A DNA stretch of 64,000 nucleotides from Macrolepiota albuminosa (taxonomy: Eukaryota; Basidiomycota; Agaricomycetes; Agaricales; Agaricaceae): assembly GCA_027475525.1 (NCBI GenBank), contig JAMWFC010000066.1:372001-436000 (forward strand), given 5' to 3'. This document shows positions 49,650 through 61,084 of this stretch, piece after piece (position 1 is the first letter of the stretch; the number at the start of each line of letters is the position of its first letter). Below the pieces are notes generated by a model. It was not told the DNA's origin. It saw nothing but the letters and a program-made list of their open reading frames with translations, and did not search any database. The position numbers were made by a program, and so were the translations under genes.

Positions 49650-49747
49650 GGAAGCACGTTTTCAGTGTGATGCCAACAGAGAATCGAGAGGTTTTGATGA
49701 GAGTTGCCTAGTCGGTAACAAGCCTAGAGTCTAAAGCCGATAGCAGA

Positions 49748-49760
49748 AGATTTAAAAAAA
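49748..49760 (-). promoter_or_regulatory. Putative primer-binding region of Gypsy-2
   Basis: On the minus strand TTTTTTTAAATC follows the LTR. TAAATC pairs with GATTTA in the LTR (plus coordinates 49811-49816). This mirrors the Gypsy-1 arrangement with one compensating change on each side. Confidence 0.35.
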
Positions 49761-49936
49761 TGTAACCAGAGTTATGAGTTAGAACTATCTTGTGTGTATC
49801 ACACAAGTGCTAAATCAGACCGCAGTATCAGATTGACTAGTACTTAGAGTGAAAACAAGATGTTATCTTACGTAATACTCTACTAATTGATTATAGCGTC
49901 GTTGACGCTGATGGTAATACGGATGACTCCGTTACA
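49761..49936 (-). repeat. Gypsy-2 5' LTR (minus strand)
   Basis: 176 bp with TGTAAC/GTTACA ends. It contains several perfect hairpins, such as CTTGTGTG/CACACAAG and AGCGTC/GACGCT. Confidence 0.95.
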
Positions 49937-50008
49937 CAAGCAGTGGGTCCACAAAAAAGATTTCCAAAAGTCAACCTCAATTATGCAAAGCAGCACACTC
50001 CCATAACC
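49937..50008 (-). mobile_element. Copia-1 leader with primer-binding site, displaced by Gypsy-2
   Basis: Starts with the CAAGC target copy. On the minus strand GGTTATGGG (just inside about 50008) follows ACA, as it does in Copia-2, so it marks the end of the Copia-1 5' LTR. Confidence 0.5.
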
Positions 50009-50403
50009 TGTTAGAGGTCAAACCTAGAACACAAGTAAGTACTTCAATCCTCAGTCATTGTGTACTTGACTGTATTGAACCTACCTAGAACACAAGTAAG
50101 TACTTCAATCTAGGTAGTGTTTGTATAAGTTATAATGTCCATATATCATATGTATAGTTCACTTATCCTCAGTCATTGTGTACTCAGCTGAGGGTAGTGT
50201 ATGACAACTGTAAGTATATATATGTAATTGTCAGTATCAAGGGTAATATTAAATGTCAATGGAAAGTGTATATTGGCCCTTTGCCAGTAATCAGAGTCCT
50301 AGGTGCTTATGGTATCCGTCAGCATCCAACAGATAGTGCATTTTTCTTACACAAGCCTAGCTTGTAATTTCTATTTTCTCAGAAAAATCCAGGCCCAAGG
50401 GCT
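50009..50403 (-). repeat. Probable Copia-1 5' LTR region
   Basis: Begins TGTTAG on the plus strand, as an LTR end should. It holds a 27-bp direct repeat (CCTAGAACACAAGTAAGTAC at 50023 and 50084) and a second repeat (CTCAGTCATTGTGTACT at 50050 and 50168). No matching 3' LTR was found, so the outer limit is unknown. Confidence 0.35.
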
Positions 50404-50712
50404 TTTACAGGGCTCAAAGAGGATAGAGCTGAGCCCTGAGCTGGCTAAAGCCCATCAACACTGCTGGTACTGGAAGATTTTTCCATTAGAGAAAGTATAA
50501 AAGAAAGCTGTCATATCATTTCAAATATGCAAATTTCTGAGGGAAAAAGTCTTTAAACAAAGGAAAGTGCTTTTTTTTATCAGAAATTGGCACTCCAGAA
50601 ATAGTATAACAGCTTTCTTTTACTCTTTTTCCAAAAGAAACATCTTCCAGTGTCAGCAGTGCAGAGGGCCTGGCTCACTGGGCTCAGGGCTTATGAGCCC
50701 GGCCTTGCATAT
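50404..50712. mobile_element. Foldback/MITE-like element with long imperfect inverted arms
   Basis: The left arm (about 50425-50512) and right arm (about 50615-50700) are inverse copies, sharing CTGGAAGAT and AAAAGAAAGCTGT blocks. The arms are separated by about 100 bp. There is no coding capacity and the exact ends are unclear. Confidence 0.5.
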
Positions 50713-51349
50713 TACTAACACAGAGTCATGCATGGACATGGTGGGGTACCAGAGAAACTCAAGGACCAGTGTAAGCTGGGGCAAGGTCTGGTCCACAAGA
50801 CCAAAGAGCCATCCATGTCTTTGCAGTGCACAAGGACCACCAATCATTGGGGCACTTAGTTGGCATTGGTCAGTGTACATGTAGATGGTGGCGCGTACTA
50901 TTTTGCAGAGTGGGCAAAGTGGGCTGGGTGCACCATGGACTCAAGCGATGGGGCATGCAACCTATCATACTGTGGCCTAAGTCCATGTGTGTTCCATCAC
51001 AAGTCTGAGAGAGGCATTTGCAGCAGCCGCACTTCTACAGTACATACTCTCTCACTCTGACTCTCCTGCATGTCTCTTTGTGTTGCTAATGGGCTTAATT
51101 CCATTGTGGGATGTATAATCTGAATTATCCACTCTAACAACTTGCCACTGATTATGCTTGGGGCTGCATGCTTTCGATTCCTATCAGTAATCATAATTTT
51201 CAAAATTCTTGTATAATTTACATGCTGTATAGATGACAACCTATAGAAAAAAGCTATGTACAAGGAATTCTGTTGCAGGGTTTGCTCGGCACTGACAATG
51301 GCAAAAGTGATCTTTAAAAAGTGCTAAGCCTCTAACATGGTGAGGATTC
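50713..51349. other. Left flank of Gypsy-3, no gene seen
   Basis: Unique-looking, no convincing frame. It ends with the GATTC target copy at 51345-51349. Confidence 0.35.
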
Positions 51350-51584
51350 TGTAATCCAAAGATTACGACCACTCATAAATAGCAGTATTTAGCATTGTGT
51401 GGCTGACTTAGTGTCTGTTTTGGGACACTGTTTGAGGAGTCGTGATTCCACTAGATTACTGACTTACTTGTTTTCTTACTATTATTTTACAACATGCATG
51501 TATTAGTAGTATCTTGCTTATAGAATACAGCAAGGTTCTATTGTCTGTTGGTTTCCTTTTCCTAAGTGAGGATTGCATCCTACA
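51350..51584 (+). repeat. Gypsy-3 5' LTR (heavily transition-mutated)
   Basis: Differs from the 3' LTR at about 21 sites. Twenty are transitions with A or T in this copy, and there is one 4-bp indel. Confidence 0.92.
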
Positions 51585-51949
51585 CTTTTTTGACAATTCT
51601 AAACCTTTGCTGTCATTGACTCTTGCATCTCTTGGTCAAGCTGTGGAACTACGGGTTCAAGTATATGACAAAGGGCTGTCATACAGTGGATATTTGTAAT
51701 ATTTCTGGGGTTTAGCGCTATTTTTCAGATGCATATACAAAGTGTTTTCTTTGCAAAGAAACGCCACATCACTCGAGAGCTTTTCAAACTGCCTTGAACA
51801 TCTTCTACACCAGTTCCCGTGACAACATGTCAGAGTGCGTGTAAGTGACTTGAACTCCCATCTGCAATAACATCACTACCTACTGCCACGACCATTACAT
51901 GCATTGAGCCTCATCTAGAGAAAAAATGAGTTCTGCCTTCTGATAGTTC

Positions 51950-52840
51950 ATCTTTCCCAGCGCATTCTCCTGTTCCTGTCCATGGCTCAATGGCATCTGT
52001 TGGGGAGTCTGGTCCTAAACAAGCAACAGTAGAAGATTGTTACACCAAACTGCCGATTTTGATGGAGGGAGGACTCCTGAAGTTGCGAAAGAGTATGAAA
52101 CTGCTTGTTGAGACTTTTTTGATACAAAAGGTATTGAAGAATCGGACCAAGTTTGTCATCTGCTGGTCAGAATCAAAGATTACTGCATGCAAGACTGGAT
52201 TTCAGGTCAACATGATCATATTCTCCAGCTATTGTTTACCAACTTCATAAAAGAAATCTGCTCGAATTATTTGCCTCCTGACTGGGAACCTCAAGTTTGT
52301 ATCCATATTTTATCCGCCAATTTCAATCACAAAAAGCAAACTTTCTGAGACTTTGTATTATACATTCAACGACAAAATTTGCTGTTACTGGGTACTCCTT
52401 CTCATTTTGATTTAACCCACCTTTGCACTCAAATCGAAGCAAAACTGGATTCGGCTCTTTCGATTATGTATTTCAAATGTAATTTGGATGCAACTACAGA
52501 TTTCCACACCTGGCTGAACAGTATTTGATTAATTGATGAAACACATCATCAATTGAAGAAGAGGATGAGAGAAATAGCTGATGAGGTTTTCCGTCAAGCT
52601 AAGAAGCTGTTGACTACTGCTAACAAGTCGAACATGTCCTCGAATTTGAATATGTTTTCCATGCCAAAAGATGCAAGGTTGCTGCCCTTAACGGATGAAG
52701 AAAAACATCTTCTTCGGAAAAATAGTGGTATTATCATTGTCTTCATCCTTTCATGTCCTGCCAAACAAATAATTGTACTGAGTCATTTCCTGATCCTGCA
52801 AAATACCAAACATAGATGCAGGGTCATATCAATGCATTGA
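51950..52840 (+). pseudogene. Gypsy-3 gag remnant
   Basis: Shifted frames read a gag-like helical region (YTKLPILMEGG, then DWISGQHDHI and LLLLGTPSHFDL) and a tail with REIADEVFRQAKK and LPLTDEEKHLLRK. No intact zinc knuckle is visible. Stops and shifts abound. Confidence 0.6.
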
Positions 52841-53554
52841 AAGCATCGGGAGCACAAGCCTCAAGACCGGTTGCGGCTGTTGCTGCTGTTTTGCTGGATT
52901 CTTCTTTGCAGGAGGGTCATATTAATAAGATGGTGTCAGATGATGAATCTGATGTGAGTCGTGTTCCTATTTCAATTCCACATTTAGTATGGATTGAATG
53001 TTCAGCCATCAATGACTATCCCAATGCTGTTAGATGATGGCTCACATCTTGTTCTGATTGACACAGGCTTAGTGAATAAACTTGGAATAAAGAAACACTG
53101 CTTGAAGAATCCAATTGTCATGTCTGTCACCTTGTCAAATGCCAAACAGAAAGTATCAACTGTATTATCCAAATATTGTAAATTATCAGTGATGTCCCTT
53201 GATCAGAGTTGGATGTCCAATACTGTACGTGCTATTGTTGCTCTGAATTTGTATTATCTTGTAATTCTTGGTCGACCATTTTTAAAAGTAAATCAAATTG
53301 TCATTGATCACGAGAAAGATACTGTTATAGATAAACGTATGGCATATGATTTATTACATCTGTTGCCAGAGAGAAAGAAAGATGTTCAAATATTTGTGCC
53401 TCTAAGAAAGAAGTTCAAGGAGGTGATGGCGAACCGTAGAGAATTGGTGAAAGAATTAAAGACAGTATGCCAATTATGCTTACAAAGAATGGAACATCTG
53501 GGTTTATTTGAAAAGGTAGCAGAAGTTGATGTAGTCACAGCTATCCAGCAGTGA
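52841..53554 (+). pseudogene. Gypsy-3 protease remnant
   Basis: The frame from 52994 reads SHLVLIDTGLVNKLG, a retropepsin-type active site (IDTG), then LGRPFLK near 53268. TGA at 53552 joins on to the RT part in the same frame. Confidence 0.6.
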
Positions 53555-55081
53555 ATTGAAGCATTGGCAACAGAGAAAATGTTTGGAAAATGTGATGAAT
53601 ATATGAAACATGAATTCAAAGATGTCTTTGAACCAGTGGTAGATGTTAAAGAACTGCCATGGGATGTTCTGGCCAAAATTAAATTGAAAAATGCAGATCA
53701 TACTATAAAGACCCAAACATATCAGTGTCCATGCAAATACAGAAAAGCATAGAAAACATTGATTGATGATCATTTGAGCACTGGCAGAATTCAACCTTTG
53801 GCTTCTCAATTTGTGTTGCCTGCTTTTCTGATTCCAAAGGCTGATCCTACTGCCTTGCCTCAATGGGTAAATGATTACCATGCACTTAATGCAGCGACAG
53901 TTCTGGATAATCATTCAATTCTCAGAGTAGAAGACATACTTCATGATTGTGCCAAAGGAAAGATATTTGCTGTCCTTGACCTGACCAACATGTTCTTTCA
54001 AACATGGATGCATCCTGATCATGTGCCTCTGACCGCAATGTCTATGCCATTTGGGCTATATGAGTAGCTTGTCATGCCTATAGGGCTTCACAATGCCCTG
54101 GCAATACAACAACAACAAATAACGGCTGCATTATGCAAATACATAGGCAAAATCTGTCATATTTATTTAGATAACATCGTGATTTGGTTGGAGACGCTGG
54201 AGGAACATCATTGCAATGTCCGTAAAATTCTGGAAGCGTTGCAGAAAGCACGTATATTTGTGAATTTGAAGAAATCTCATTTGTATAAGAGCAGTATTGA
54301 GTTCCTGGATCATCACATATCAGCTAACGGGATAGAGGCTGACAGTAAGAAGGTGGACCATATTCTTGCATGGCCCACACTACAATCTGCTAAAGATGTG
54401 AAGTCATTTTTGGGACTGGTTCAATATATTGCAGATTTTTTGCCGAATTTTGCTGAGCATACGAGATTTCTCCACACTTTAACAACACAAGAATATAATA
54501 AACATTTTCCAACGTGGTCTTGGAAGCACCAACGAGCCTTTGACACAATTAAAGAATTGGTAGTTAGTTGTGATTGCCTAACTACGGTGGATCATAAAGA
54601 TACAACTAAGACAATATTTGTAACAACGGATGTGAGTGATTTTTGCTCTGGCGCAGTGCTGTCTTTTGGGAAATCATGGGAAGCATGGGAAACAGCTTGC
54701 CTAGTGGCTTTTGAGAGCCAGACCTTCAAAGGTGCTGAATTGAATTATCCTGTACATGAAAAAGAACTACTTGCAATTGTGCGTGCACTAAAGAAATGGT
54801 GGGCAGATTTGTTTGGTTCAAAATTTGTGGTGTTTACTGATTATAAGACATTGCTGAATTTCAACACCCAGCATGACCTGTCACATTGACAGGCTCGCTG
54901 GATGGAGTTCCTGTCACAATTTGACTGTAAGGTGGTATACATAAAGAGGGAAGATAATACCATCACAGATGCTCTATCAAGACTCCCATATGATTTTCCT
55001 GACTCAGAACATTCAGTAGAGAATGCACAAACGTTGGCAGAGATGCATGATGATGATTAAATAAATGAATGTATTGGTGCC
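53555..55081 (+). pseudogene. Gypsy-3 RT and RNase H
   Basis: Same frame as the protease. RT blocks are LIPKADPTALPQWV, AVLDLTNMFFQ and MPIGLHNA. The active site reads YLDN (near 54163) where YLDD is expected, a G-to-A change in a catalytic codon. RNase H shows VTTDVSDFCSGAVLS and VFTDYKTLLNF. Stops lie at 53750 (TAG), 54065 (TAG), 54887 (TGA) and 55058 (TAA), each one transition from Trp, Gln or Arg. It is inactive. Confidence 0.85.
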
Positions 55082-56025
55082 GTGCTTCCAGTCAGTCACA
55101 CATCCCCATTCATGAGTGTGTATTCACTGGCTCGGGGAGAAGAAATGGAGACACCAATTTGTGCAGTGTCATCAGTACAAGCTATTACAGTGGATAAATC
55201 ATTGTTGGATGAACTAAGCGCCGGTTTTAAAACAGACTCCTGGTGCAAGAATCTTATTGGAGCAGCGCAGGGAATTTCTTCATTGACTGAGAAAGATGGA
55301 CTGTGGTTTTTGGGCTCACGTTTGCTTGTGCCTTGCACAGGCAACATACATGAGCAAATCTTTTGAATGGCTTACAATTCATTAGGCTATTTCAGTTTTG
55401 AAAAAGCTTACAAAGCATTGCGTTGGTCATACTACTGGCCAAAAATGCAGCGAGATTTGGAAGAAGGATATATTCCTGCTTGTGCAGAATGTCAACGCTA
55501 TAAATCGCCAATGTCACGGCCCATGGGGCCGCTTCACCCCTTACCAGTACCAGATGGTTGGGGAGAGGCAGTGGTGATGGATTTTGTAGGGCCACTGCCT
55601 GAGGATGACGGGTTCAACTGTATATTGACCATTACAGATCATCTTCATTCAGACATAAGGATTGTGCCTACCCAAATTGATATCACTGCGCCTCAATTGG
55701 CTGAGCTCTTCTTTGAACACTGATACTGTGAAAATGGACTGCCATCAGAGATTGTGTGTGACAGGGATAAACTATTCACATCTTGCTTTTGGAAGCATTT
55801 AGCACGACTGATCGGGGTAAAGATTAAGATGTCAACCATGTATCACCCTGAGACGGACGGTGCAAGTGAGCATTCAAATAAAACAGTGGTTCAAGCATTG
55901 CATTTCCATGTAGATTGATCACAAAAAGGATGGGCTTGTGTACTGCAACGTGTCAGGTTTGATATGATGAACATCATAAATAAATCCACTGGCTTTTCAC
56001 CTTTCCAGTTGCGAATAGGTTGCAG
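55082..56025 (+). pseudogene. Gypsy-3 integrase, part before Copia-2
   Basis: The zinc finger is degenerate in its His pair, but the Cys pair remains (CAECQRYK). The core has VMDFVGPLPEDDG, VCDRDKLFTS and TDGASEHSNK (the DDE triad still visible). TGA stops occur at 55364, 55721 and 55916. The frame runs into the Copia-2 target at 56021-56025. Confidence 0.85.
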
Positions 56026-56283
56026 TGTCGCAGCATAAAGCAGAATATGTATGTATTCACGTATATAATACAATCTAAAGTTCGAAGTTGGAGATGATTC
56101 GAACTTCAGGTAACTGTGTACCTTTTATATCTGAAGGTGAAATATTTTGAATTTTGAAGAAGTTTTATGACGCAACAAAAGAAAAGAAATATATGTAGAA
56201 GTGAGGAACGTACATCATGAACGAGTCATATATGATTACAAATTGATGTAGATCTTCGCAGTCAGACATTATTTTCCTCGACA
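56026..56283 (-). repeat. Copia-2 3' LTR (minus strand)
   Basis: 258 bp, single copies of both segments that are doubled in the other LTR. Confidence 0.92.
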
Positions 56284-56309
56284 CTCCCACTAGACGGCAA
56301 TGGAGAAGA

Positions 56310-57820
56310 TAAAACTCAAAGTTTGTTTCGGTATTTAATAAAAGTTTTGCGAGGTAAGGCTTTAGTTAGCATGTTGGCTATCATGTTGTGTGTCAATACA
56401 TATTGCAATTTTATATTGCCTCTTTTAATTTGGTTGCGTATAAAATGGTAACGTATGTTGATGTGCTTAGCATAAGAGTGACTGACAGGGTTATTGGAGA
56501 GTGCGATACTTCCAGCGCTATCTGTGTATATAGTTGTTGTGCCCACTTGTCCAAAATTGAGATTGTTTAGTAAGTTTCGTAGCTAAATTGCCTCCCTTGT
56601 GGCATTAGCAGAGGCTATATACTCGGCTTCGACAGTAGACGTAGCAACTCCGAGTTGCTTTTTGGAGGACCAGGACACAATGCTCCCATTAATGTCATAA
56701 CACCATCCGCTGACAGACTTTCGATCAAAATGATCCTGTGCCCAATTTGCATCACTCCATCCTACAAGGTTTATTTCATTGTTTGGAAATCCACCCAATA
56801 CTAGCCCATAGTATTTTGTGCCCTTTAGATATTGTAAAATTCATTTACAGGCTATAAGGTGAGGTATCCCAGAGTTATTGGCGAATTGTGCCACCAGGCT
56901 GACGGCGAATTGAATGTCCAGTCAAGTTTGAGTTGCATACAAAAGTGAGCCGACCATCAACAGATAGTTTGTACTGTTAGAATATTTAGCATACAAATTG
57001 TCTTCTCCGGCAGTTTTGGGTGACTGAAGCGAAGACAGATTGTGATTAGTGGCAAGAGGTGTTGCCATTTCATGGCAAGTGGTCATGCCGAAGCGATTCA
57101 GGATGGAATCAATATACACTGATTGGTCAAGATGAATAGTATGTTTATCTTTGTCGCAGCTGATTTGTAGTCTGAGCATGTAATGAATTTCACCAAAATC
57201 AGTTATTTCAAACTGGTTGCTCATATTTGCCTTGAACGTGGAGATACGGTCGAGATCTTTTCCTACAACAGCATATCGTCAACATACACAAGAACGATCA
57301 ACACAATCTCGCCCTGTGATCTGAGAATATAGAGACAGTTGTCAGCTCACAACTGCTTAAACCCTAAGCACATGAGCACATCATGGAGCTGTTCCTTCCA
57401 TTTCTGACCAGCTTGCTTAAGGCCGTATATGGCTTTGCACAGCTTCCAATACCTTGCATTTCCGAGATTTTCAGGCGCTCTCATATATATTTCTTCATCC
57501 AAGTCAGCTTCAAGGTACGCTCCCACTACATCGATCTGATGTATTTCAAGATTGAGTGTAGCTGCTATATTCAAGAAAACATGTAGTGTGGTAAATTTTG
57601 CCACAGACAAAAACATGTCGTGGTAGTCTATTTCAGGAACTTGTGAAAAACCCTGAGCTACGATTCTGGCCTTAAACTTGATTTGATTGCCTTGTCCATC
57701 GAACTTTTCCTTGAGTACGACTTTACTTCCCATGGCTTTCTTATTCAGAGGTAAGTGATCTGTTTCCATGAAGACTTCCTTTTTGACCAGTTGATTGTAT
57801 TCATTTTCTATGGCTTGTTT
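56310..57820 (-). pseudogene. Copia-2 RT and RNase H
   Basis: RT begins KFKARIVAQGFSQ (near 57690), continues IHQIDVVGAYLEADLDEEIY and LCKAIYGLKQAGQKW. YVDDML is near 57275, where a frameshift follows. The later parts are ITDFGEIHYMLRLQI, RNase H (LVGWSDANWAQDH, STVEAEYIA near 56650) and HINIRYHFIRNQI at the end. Three or more stops or shifts break it. Confidence 0.85.
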
Positions 57821-59158
57821 CTATCTTTCCGCATCTGAAGTGGACAAGGCCTTGCATATGGATAGTCCTGACACAGCTACATAAGCAATGTGAGCCCCGG
57901 TTTCCTCACCGTCATCCTGCTGATATCTGATGGGAATGTGTTGGAAATGCATGGGCAATTGCCGTTTTGGCAAATTTTCCCATCTTGCTCTCTTTCTCAG
58001 TGCATCAGGGGCTTCGGAGTCGGAGAAAACTTGTTCTGGAGTTACAGGCCTAGTTTCCACCATATGTTGTGGTTCGTCGTCACTGATGTTACCTTCTGAG
58101 GCGCTTGTGTAGGTGTCATTGCCCTCAGTTAGTTGGTTAAGATCGGAGGGTTGTGCAGGTACATGTACTTGCCAAGGTGTGTCGTCTTCAGGGTACGTAG
58201 CAGTTTCAATAAAATCCGGAGTCACTTCTGACTCAGTTTCGATTGAATCATGCTTGACCTGCGCAAGCTTGCTTGGGACATCATCTTCATGGAACTGCAC
58301 ATCACGGGAAGTGATCAGTTTTCTGTTTTCGAGGTCCTCTAATCTGTAACCTTTAGTTTCACCAGCCCACCATCCCAATATGTGGACTCTTATGGCACGA
58401 GACTCAAGCTTCCCATGTCTTACCTCTTTTGGGACATGCGCCCAACCAAATGATCCAAAGACACATAGGTGAGATACGTCCAGTTTTTCATGGGAGTTAC
58501 TCCATTTGGTAAACGGTATCTTCCCATTTAGTGCCGAATTCAGTGTAATTGAACGGATATATGTGGCATACATAAACGCCTCACCCCAATATCGCATGTC
58601 CATGCTTGCTGCATGCAGCATGCTCCGTGTCATTTCCATGAGGACGGTGATCATACGTTCGGCTATGCCATTTTGTTCTGGTCTGTAGGGATTCGTAGTT
58701 TCATGCACAATGCCGTTTGCCTTGCAAAACTTCTCAATGGTAGAATTCACAAATTCTGTGCCATTGTCTGTCCAAATTATTTTGACAAGTCGACCAGATT
58801 GTTGCTTGAGTCGAGCAACAGTACCTCGTATCTTGTTGGCGGTTTCTTCTTTTCTCTCCAGGAGAGAGCTATTAGGCAAACGTCGACTTACTTTGACAAT
58901 AACGAGGGCATATCTTTTGCCGTCCCAGGTAGGGACATTCATAGGCCTGACAAGGTCCATGACCAATAACTTGTTTTTGTCATAGGTTTTCATACTTGCT
59001 TCGGGTAAGGGAGGCCATGTCGACTTTCCTTGAATGCATCTACTGCAAAGACAATCAAACTCACGAGGTAACTTAATTTTTAGACCAATGACTAGATTCT
59101 GGTTGACCATATTATTAATGGTCCTAGGACTAATATGTCCTAGACGTCGGTGCCACAA
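57821..59158 (-). CDS. Copia-2 gag-pre-integrase and integrase
   Basis: An open frame of 445 codons. Zinc-binding HRRLGHIS and CSRCIQGK are followed by the integrase core with MDLVRP (first Asp), IIWTDNGTEF (second Asp) and PEQNGIAERM (Glu). The DDE triad is complete. The tail includes FGSFGWAHVPKE and a Glu/Asp-rich linker towards RT. It is cut from protease by one stop and from RT by another. Confidence 0.88.
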   Translation of the reverse strand: MWHRRLGHISPRTINNMVNQNLVIGLKIKLPREFDCLCSRCIQGKSTWPPLPEASMKTYDKNKLLVMDLVRPMNVPTWDGKRYALVIVKVSRRLPNSSLLERKEETANKIRGTVARLKQQSGRLVKIIWTDNGTEFVNSTIEKFCKANGIVHETTNPYRPEQNGIAERMITVLMEMTRSMLHAASMDMRYWGEAFMYATYIRSITLNSALNGKIPFTKWSNSHEKLDVSHLCVFGSFGWAHVPKEVRHGKLESRAIRVHILGWWAGETKGYRLEDLENRKLITSRDVQFHEDDVPSKLAQVKHDSIETESEVTPDFIETATYPEDDTPWQVHVPAQPSDLNQLTEGNDTYTSASEGNISDDEPQHMVETRPVTPEQVFSDSEAPDALRKRARWENLPKRQLPMHFQHIPIRYQQDDGEETGAHIAYVAVSGLSICKALSTSDAER

Positions 59159-59713
59159 TCACATCGTGGACTCACTCGCAATATAGGCGACTTGATTGTT
59201 ATCAAGGCCCACGTTCAGACATTTGATCCGGTATAGAGTTCCGTGATTGCCCATAAGTCTTGCTCGCATAAACTCCTTGTTGCCCCAGGCCAGACTTATA
59301 CCATAAGGGAATCCGCTGAGTATGGTGCCAGCTCGTTGTAGTAACCCGAGACTGATAAGATTTGCTCCAAGTTTAGGCACGTACAGCACGTTGTCGAACT
59401 GAACGTCATTTGTTCCGTCAACGACGTAGGTTCGGAAGACGATGGATCCTATACCAGTGACGTTGAGGCGGTTATGCCCTCCAACAGAGATGTATTGGTT
59501 CTCAACGTCTTGCATTTTGTAGAACCAGCCTTTGTCTGCGACCATGTGGCAGGATGCGGCACTGTCAAGAAGCAATCCAGAAGGCATGCCATTAGTTGTG
59601 GCCATAAGAACCTTTCCCACTTCTCTGCTCAATGTTGTGGAACAGTCAATAGACATGTTTGCGTTTCCCACTTGCCTGGGTTTCCTAGGTTTGGGGCACT
59701 TGGGACTCCAATG
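59159..59713 (-). pseudogene. Copia-2 protease
   Basis: Active site LLDSAASCHM (DSAA; DSGA is usual) near 59558. It reads on into FDNVLYVPKLGANLISLG, the standard Copia region before gag-pre-integrase. Its frame ends in TGA at 59159, directly before the integrase frame. Confidence 0.8.
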
Positions 59714-59790
59714 GTGGAACAGTCAATAGACATGTTTGCGTTTCCCACTTGCCTGGGTTTCCTAGGTTTGGGGCACTTGGGACTCCAATG
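59637..59790. repeat. Exact 77-bp tandem duplication (likely assembly overlap)
   Basis: 59637-59713 is repeated at 59714-59790 at the gag-protease joint of Copia-2. Confidence 0.95.
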
Positions 59791-60687
59791 GCCCTTTTCT
59801 CCACAATTATGACACACGTCGTTGGCTTTTGGTTCACGCTTGGACTTGAGCCTTTTCTTCGAGCCCTTAGCATCGACTTTACTCCCACTGGATAAATTAC
59901 TGGGTTTGGATATGAAGGCAATTTGCTTATTTGAAGCGTTATCTTCTTGTGATACATGGTCATAAACGGATATGAGTTCTGCAGATACGTTTTCGATAGT
60001 GAGGGTATTTCCTCGATGTAACAGGTTTTGCTTCATAACTTCCCAGGTCATAGTGTTAGGCAAGGAGAGTAGTATTGCGTTAATGACAGTGTTATTGTCG
60101 ACTTTGTAACCAGCATCAGTGATGCGGTGTCGAATGTCAAGGTAGAATCCAATATGACTCGTCATGGAGGAGCGACCATCCCACTTCTTAGCATATAGTT
60201 GTTGGTAATAGTAGTGCACATTTACACTACCTTGTTGATCAACATAGCTTTTGTGGAGATGATCCCAGATAGCCTTGGCAGTTTGGAGGTTGATGATGGA
60301 ATCCTGCTGCGTATACTCGATGGCACTACAAATCAAACCAATAGCCGCATTGTTTTTGCTCAACCATCGCTCATATTTCTCATGAGCTTGTTCCCATATG
60401 AGGTAGGGCTTGGATAAGATTGTATCCCACAACCTGCGGACTTCCTCCTCCTTCTTGACCGCTGGAGTTGAGCCGTCGTTGGTAGGGGTTGGATGAGGGG
60501 TGGTTACCATACCCGGGAACTGGTTGGGGGGTTTCAGTGGGCATTTGTCACGTCCACTAGTAATACCCCAAAGTGACTTTGTTTGCAGCGCAGCCTTCAT
60601 GTTATCAGACCATATGTGATAATTATTTCTGTTGAACTTCACAAACTGTAGAGTATCGAAAGTCGATTCACTGACAGTGGGGCCCAT
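59791..60687 (-). CDS. Copia-2 gag
   Basis: ATG at 60687, four bases inside the LTR. Copia-type gag (FVKFNRNNYHIWSDNMKAAL, AKAIWDHLHKSYV, MTWEVMKQNLL) ends in the zinc knuckle CHNCGEKGHWSPKC near 59777-59820. Collapsing the 77-bp doublet at 59637 runs it straight into the protease frame, so gag-pro is one open frame. No stop occurs in this part. Confidence 0.85.
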
Positions 60688-60691
60688 AACC
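60676..60691 (-). promoter_or_regulatory. Copia-2 primer-binding site overlapping the gag start
   Basis: GGTTATGGGCCCCACT follows the LTR directly. The ATG inside it opens gag (MGPTVSEST). Copia-1 has GGTTATGGG at the same place. Confidence 0.5.
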
Positions 60692-61084
60692 TGTCGCAGC
60701 ATAAAGCAGAATATGTATGTATTCACGTATATAATACAATCTGAAGTTCGAAGTCGGAGACGATTAGTACAAGTAAGTGAATATTTTATGTATCTCACCT
60801 GAAGTTCGAAGTCGGAGACGATTTGAACTTCAGGTAACTGTGTACCTTTTATATCTGAAGGTGAAACATTTCGAATTTTGAAGAAGTTTTATGATGCAAC
60901 AAAAGAAAAGAAATATATGTAGAAGTGAGGAACGTACGTCATGAACGAGTCATATATGATTACAAGTTGATGTAGATAAAAGAAAAGAAATATATGTAGA
61001 AGTGAGGAACGTACGTCATGAACGAGTCATATATGATTACAAGTTGATGTAGATCTTTGCAGTCAGACATCATTTTCCTCGACA
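60692..61084 (-). repeat. Copia-2 5' LTR (minus strand), enlarged
   Basis: Starts and ends TGTCG...CGACA. A 58-bp unit at about 60741 is repeated at 60799, and the 77-bp doublet lies at 60901. Confidence 0.9.
60901..61054. repeat. Exact 77-bp tandem duplication (likely assembly overlap)
   Basis: 60901-60977 is repeated at 60978-61054 in the Copia-2 5' LTR. The other LTR has one unit. Confidence 0.95.

Larger units (their letters stand above)
38323..49936 (-). mobile_element. Gypsy-2: chromodomain LTR retrotransposon with extra ORF3 (minus strand)
   Basis: Flanked by CAAGC on both sides (38318-38322 and 49937-49941). The two 176-bp LTRs differ at three sites, all CpG transitions. The order on the minus strand is LTR, gag-pro, RT, RNase H, integrase, chromodomain, ORF3, purine tract, LTR. 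It is 11,614 bp as assembled, or 11,383 bp after collapsing three 77-bp duplications. It is related to Gypsy-1 along its full length but clearly a separate family. It is nested in Copia-1. Confidence 0.96.
56026..61084 (-). mobile_element. Copia-2: Copia LTR retrotransposon (minus strand), nested in Gypsy-3
   Basis: Target copies are TGCAG (56021-56025) and CGCAG (61085-61089), one CpG transition apart. The LTRs are 56026-56283 (258 bp) and 60692-61084 (393 bp). The extra 135 bp equals one 77-bp artefact plus a 58-bp tandem copy. Order on the minus strand is gag, zinc knuckle, protease, integrase, RT, RNase H. There are a few stops and shifts, and it is less decayed than Copia-1. Confidence 0.94.
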
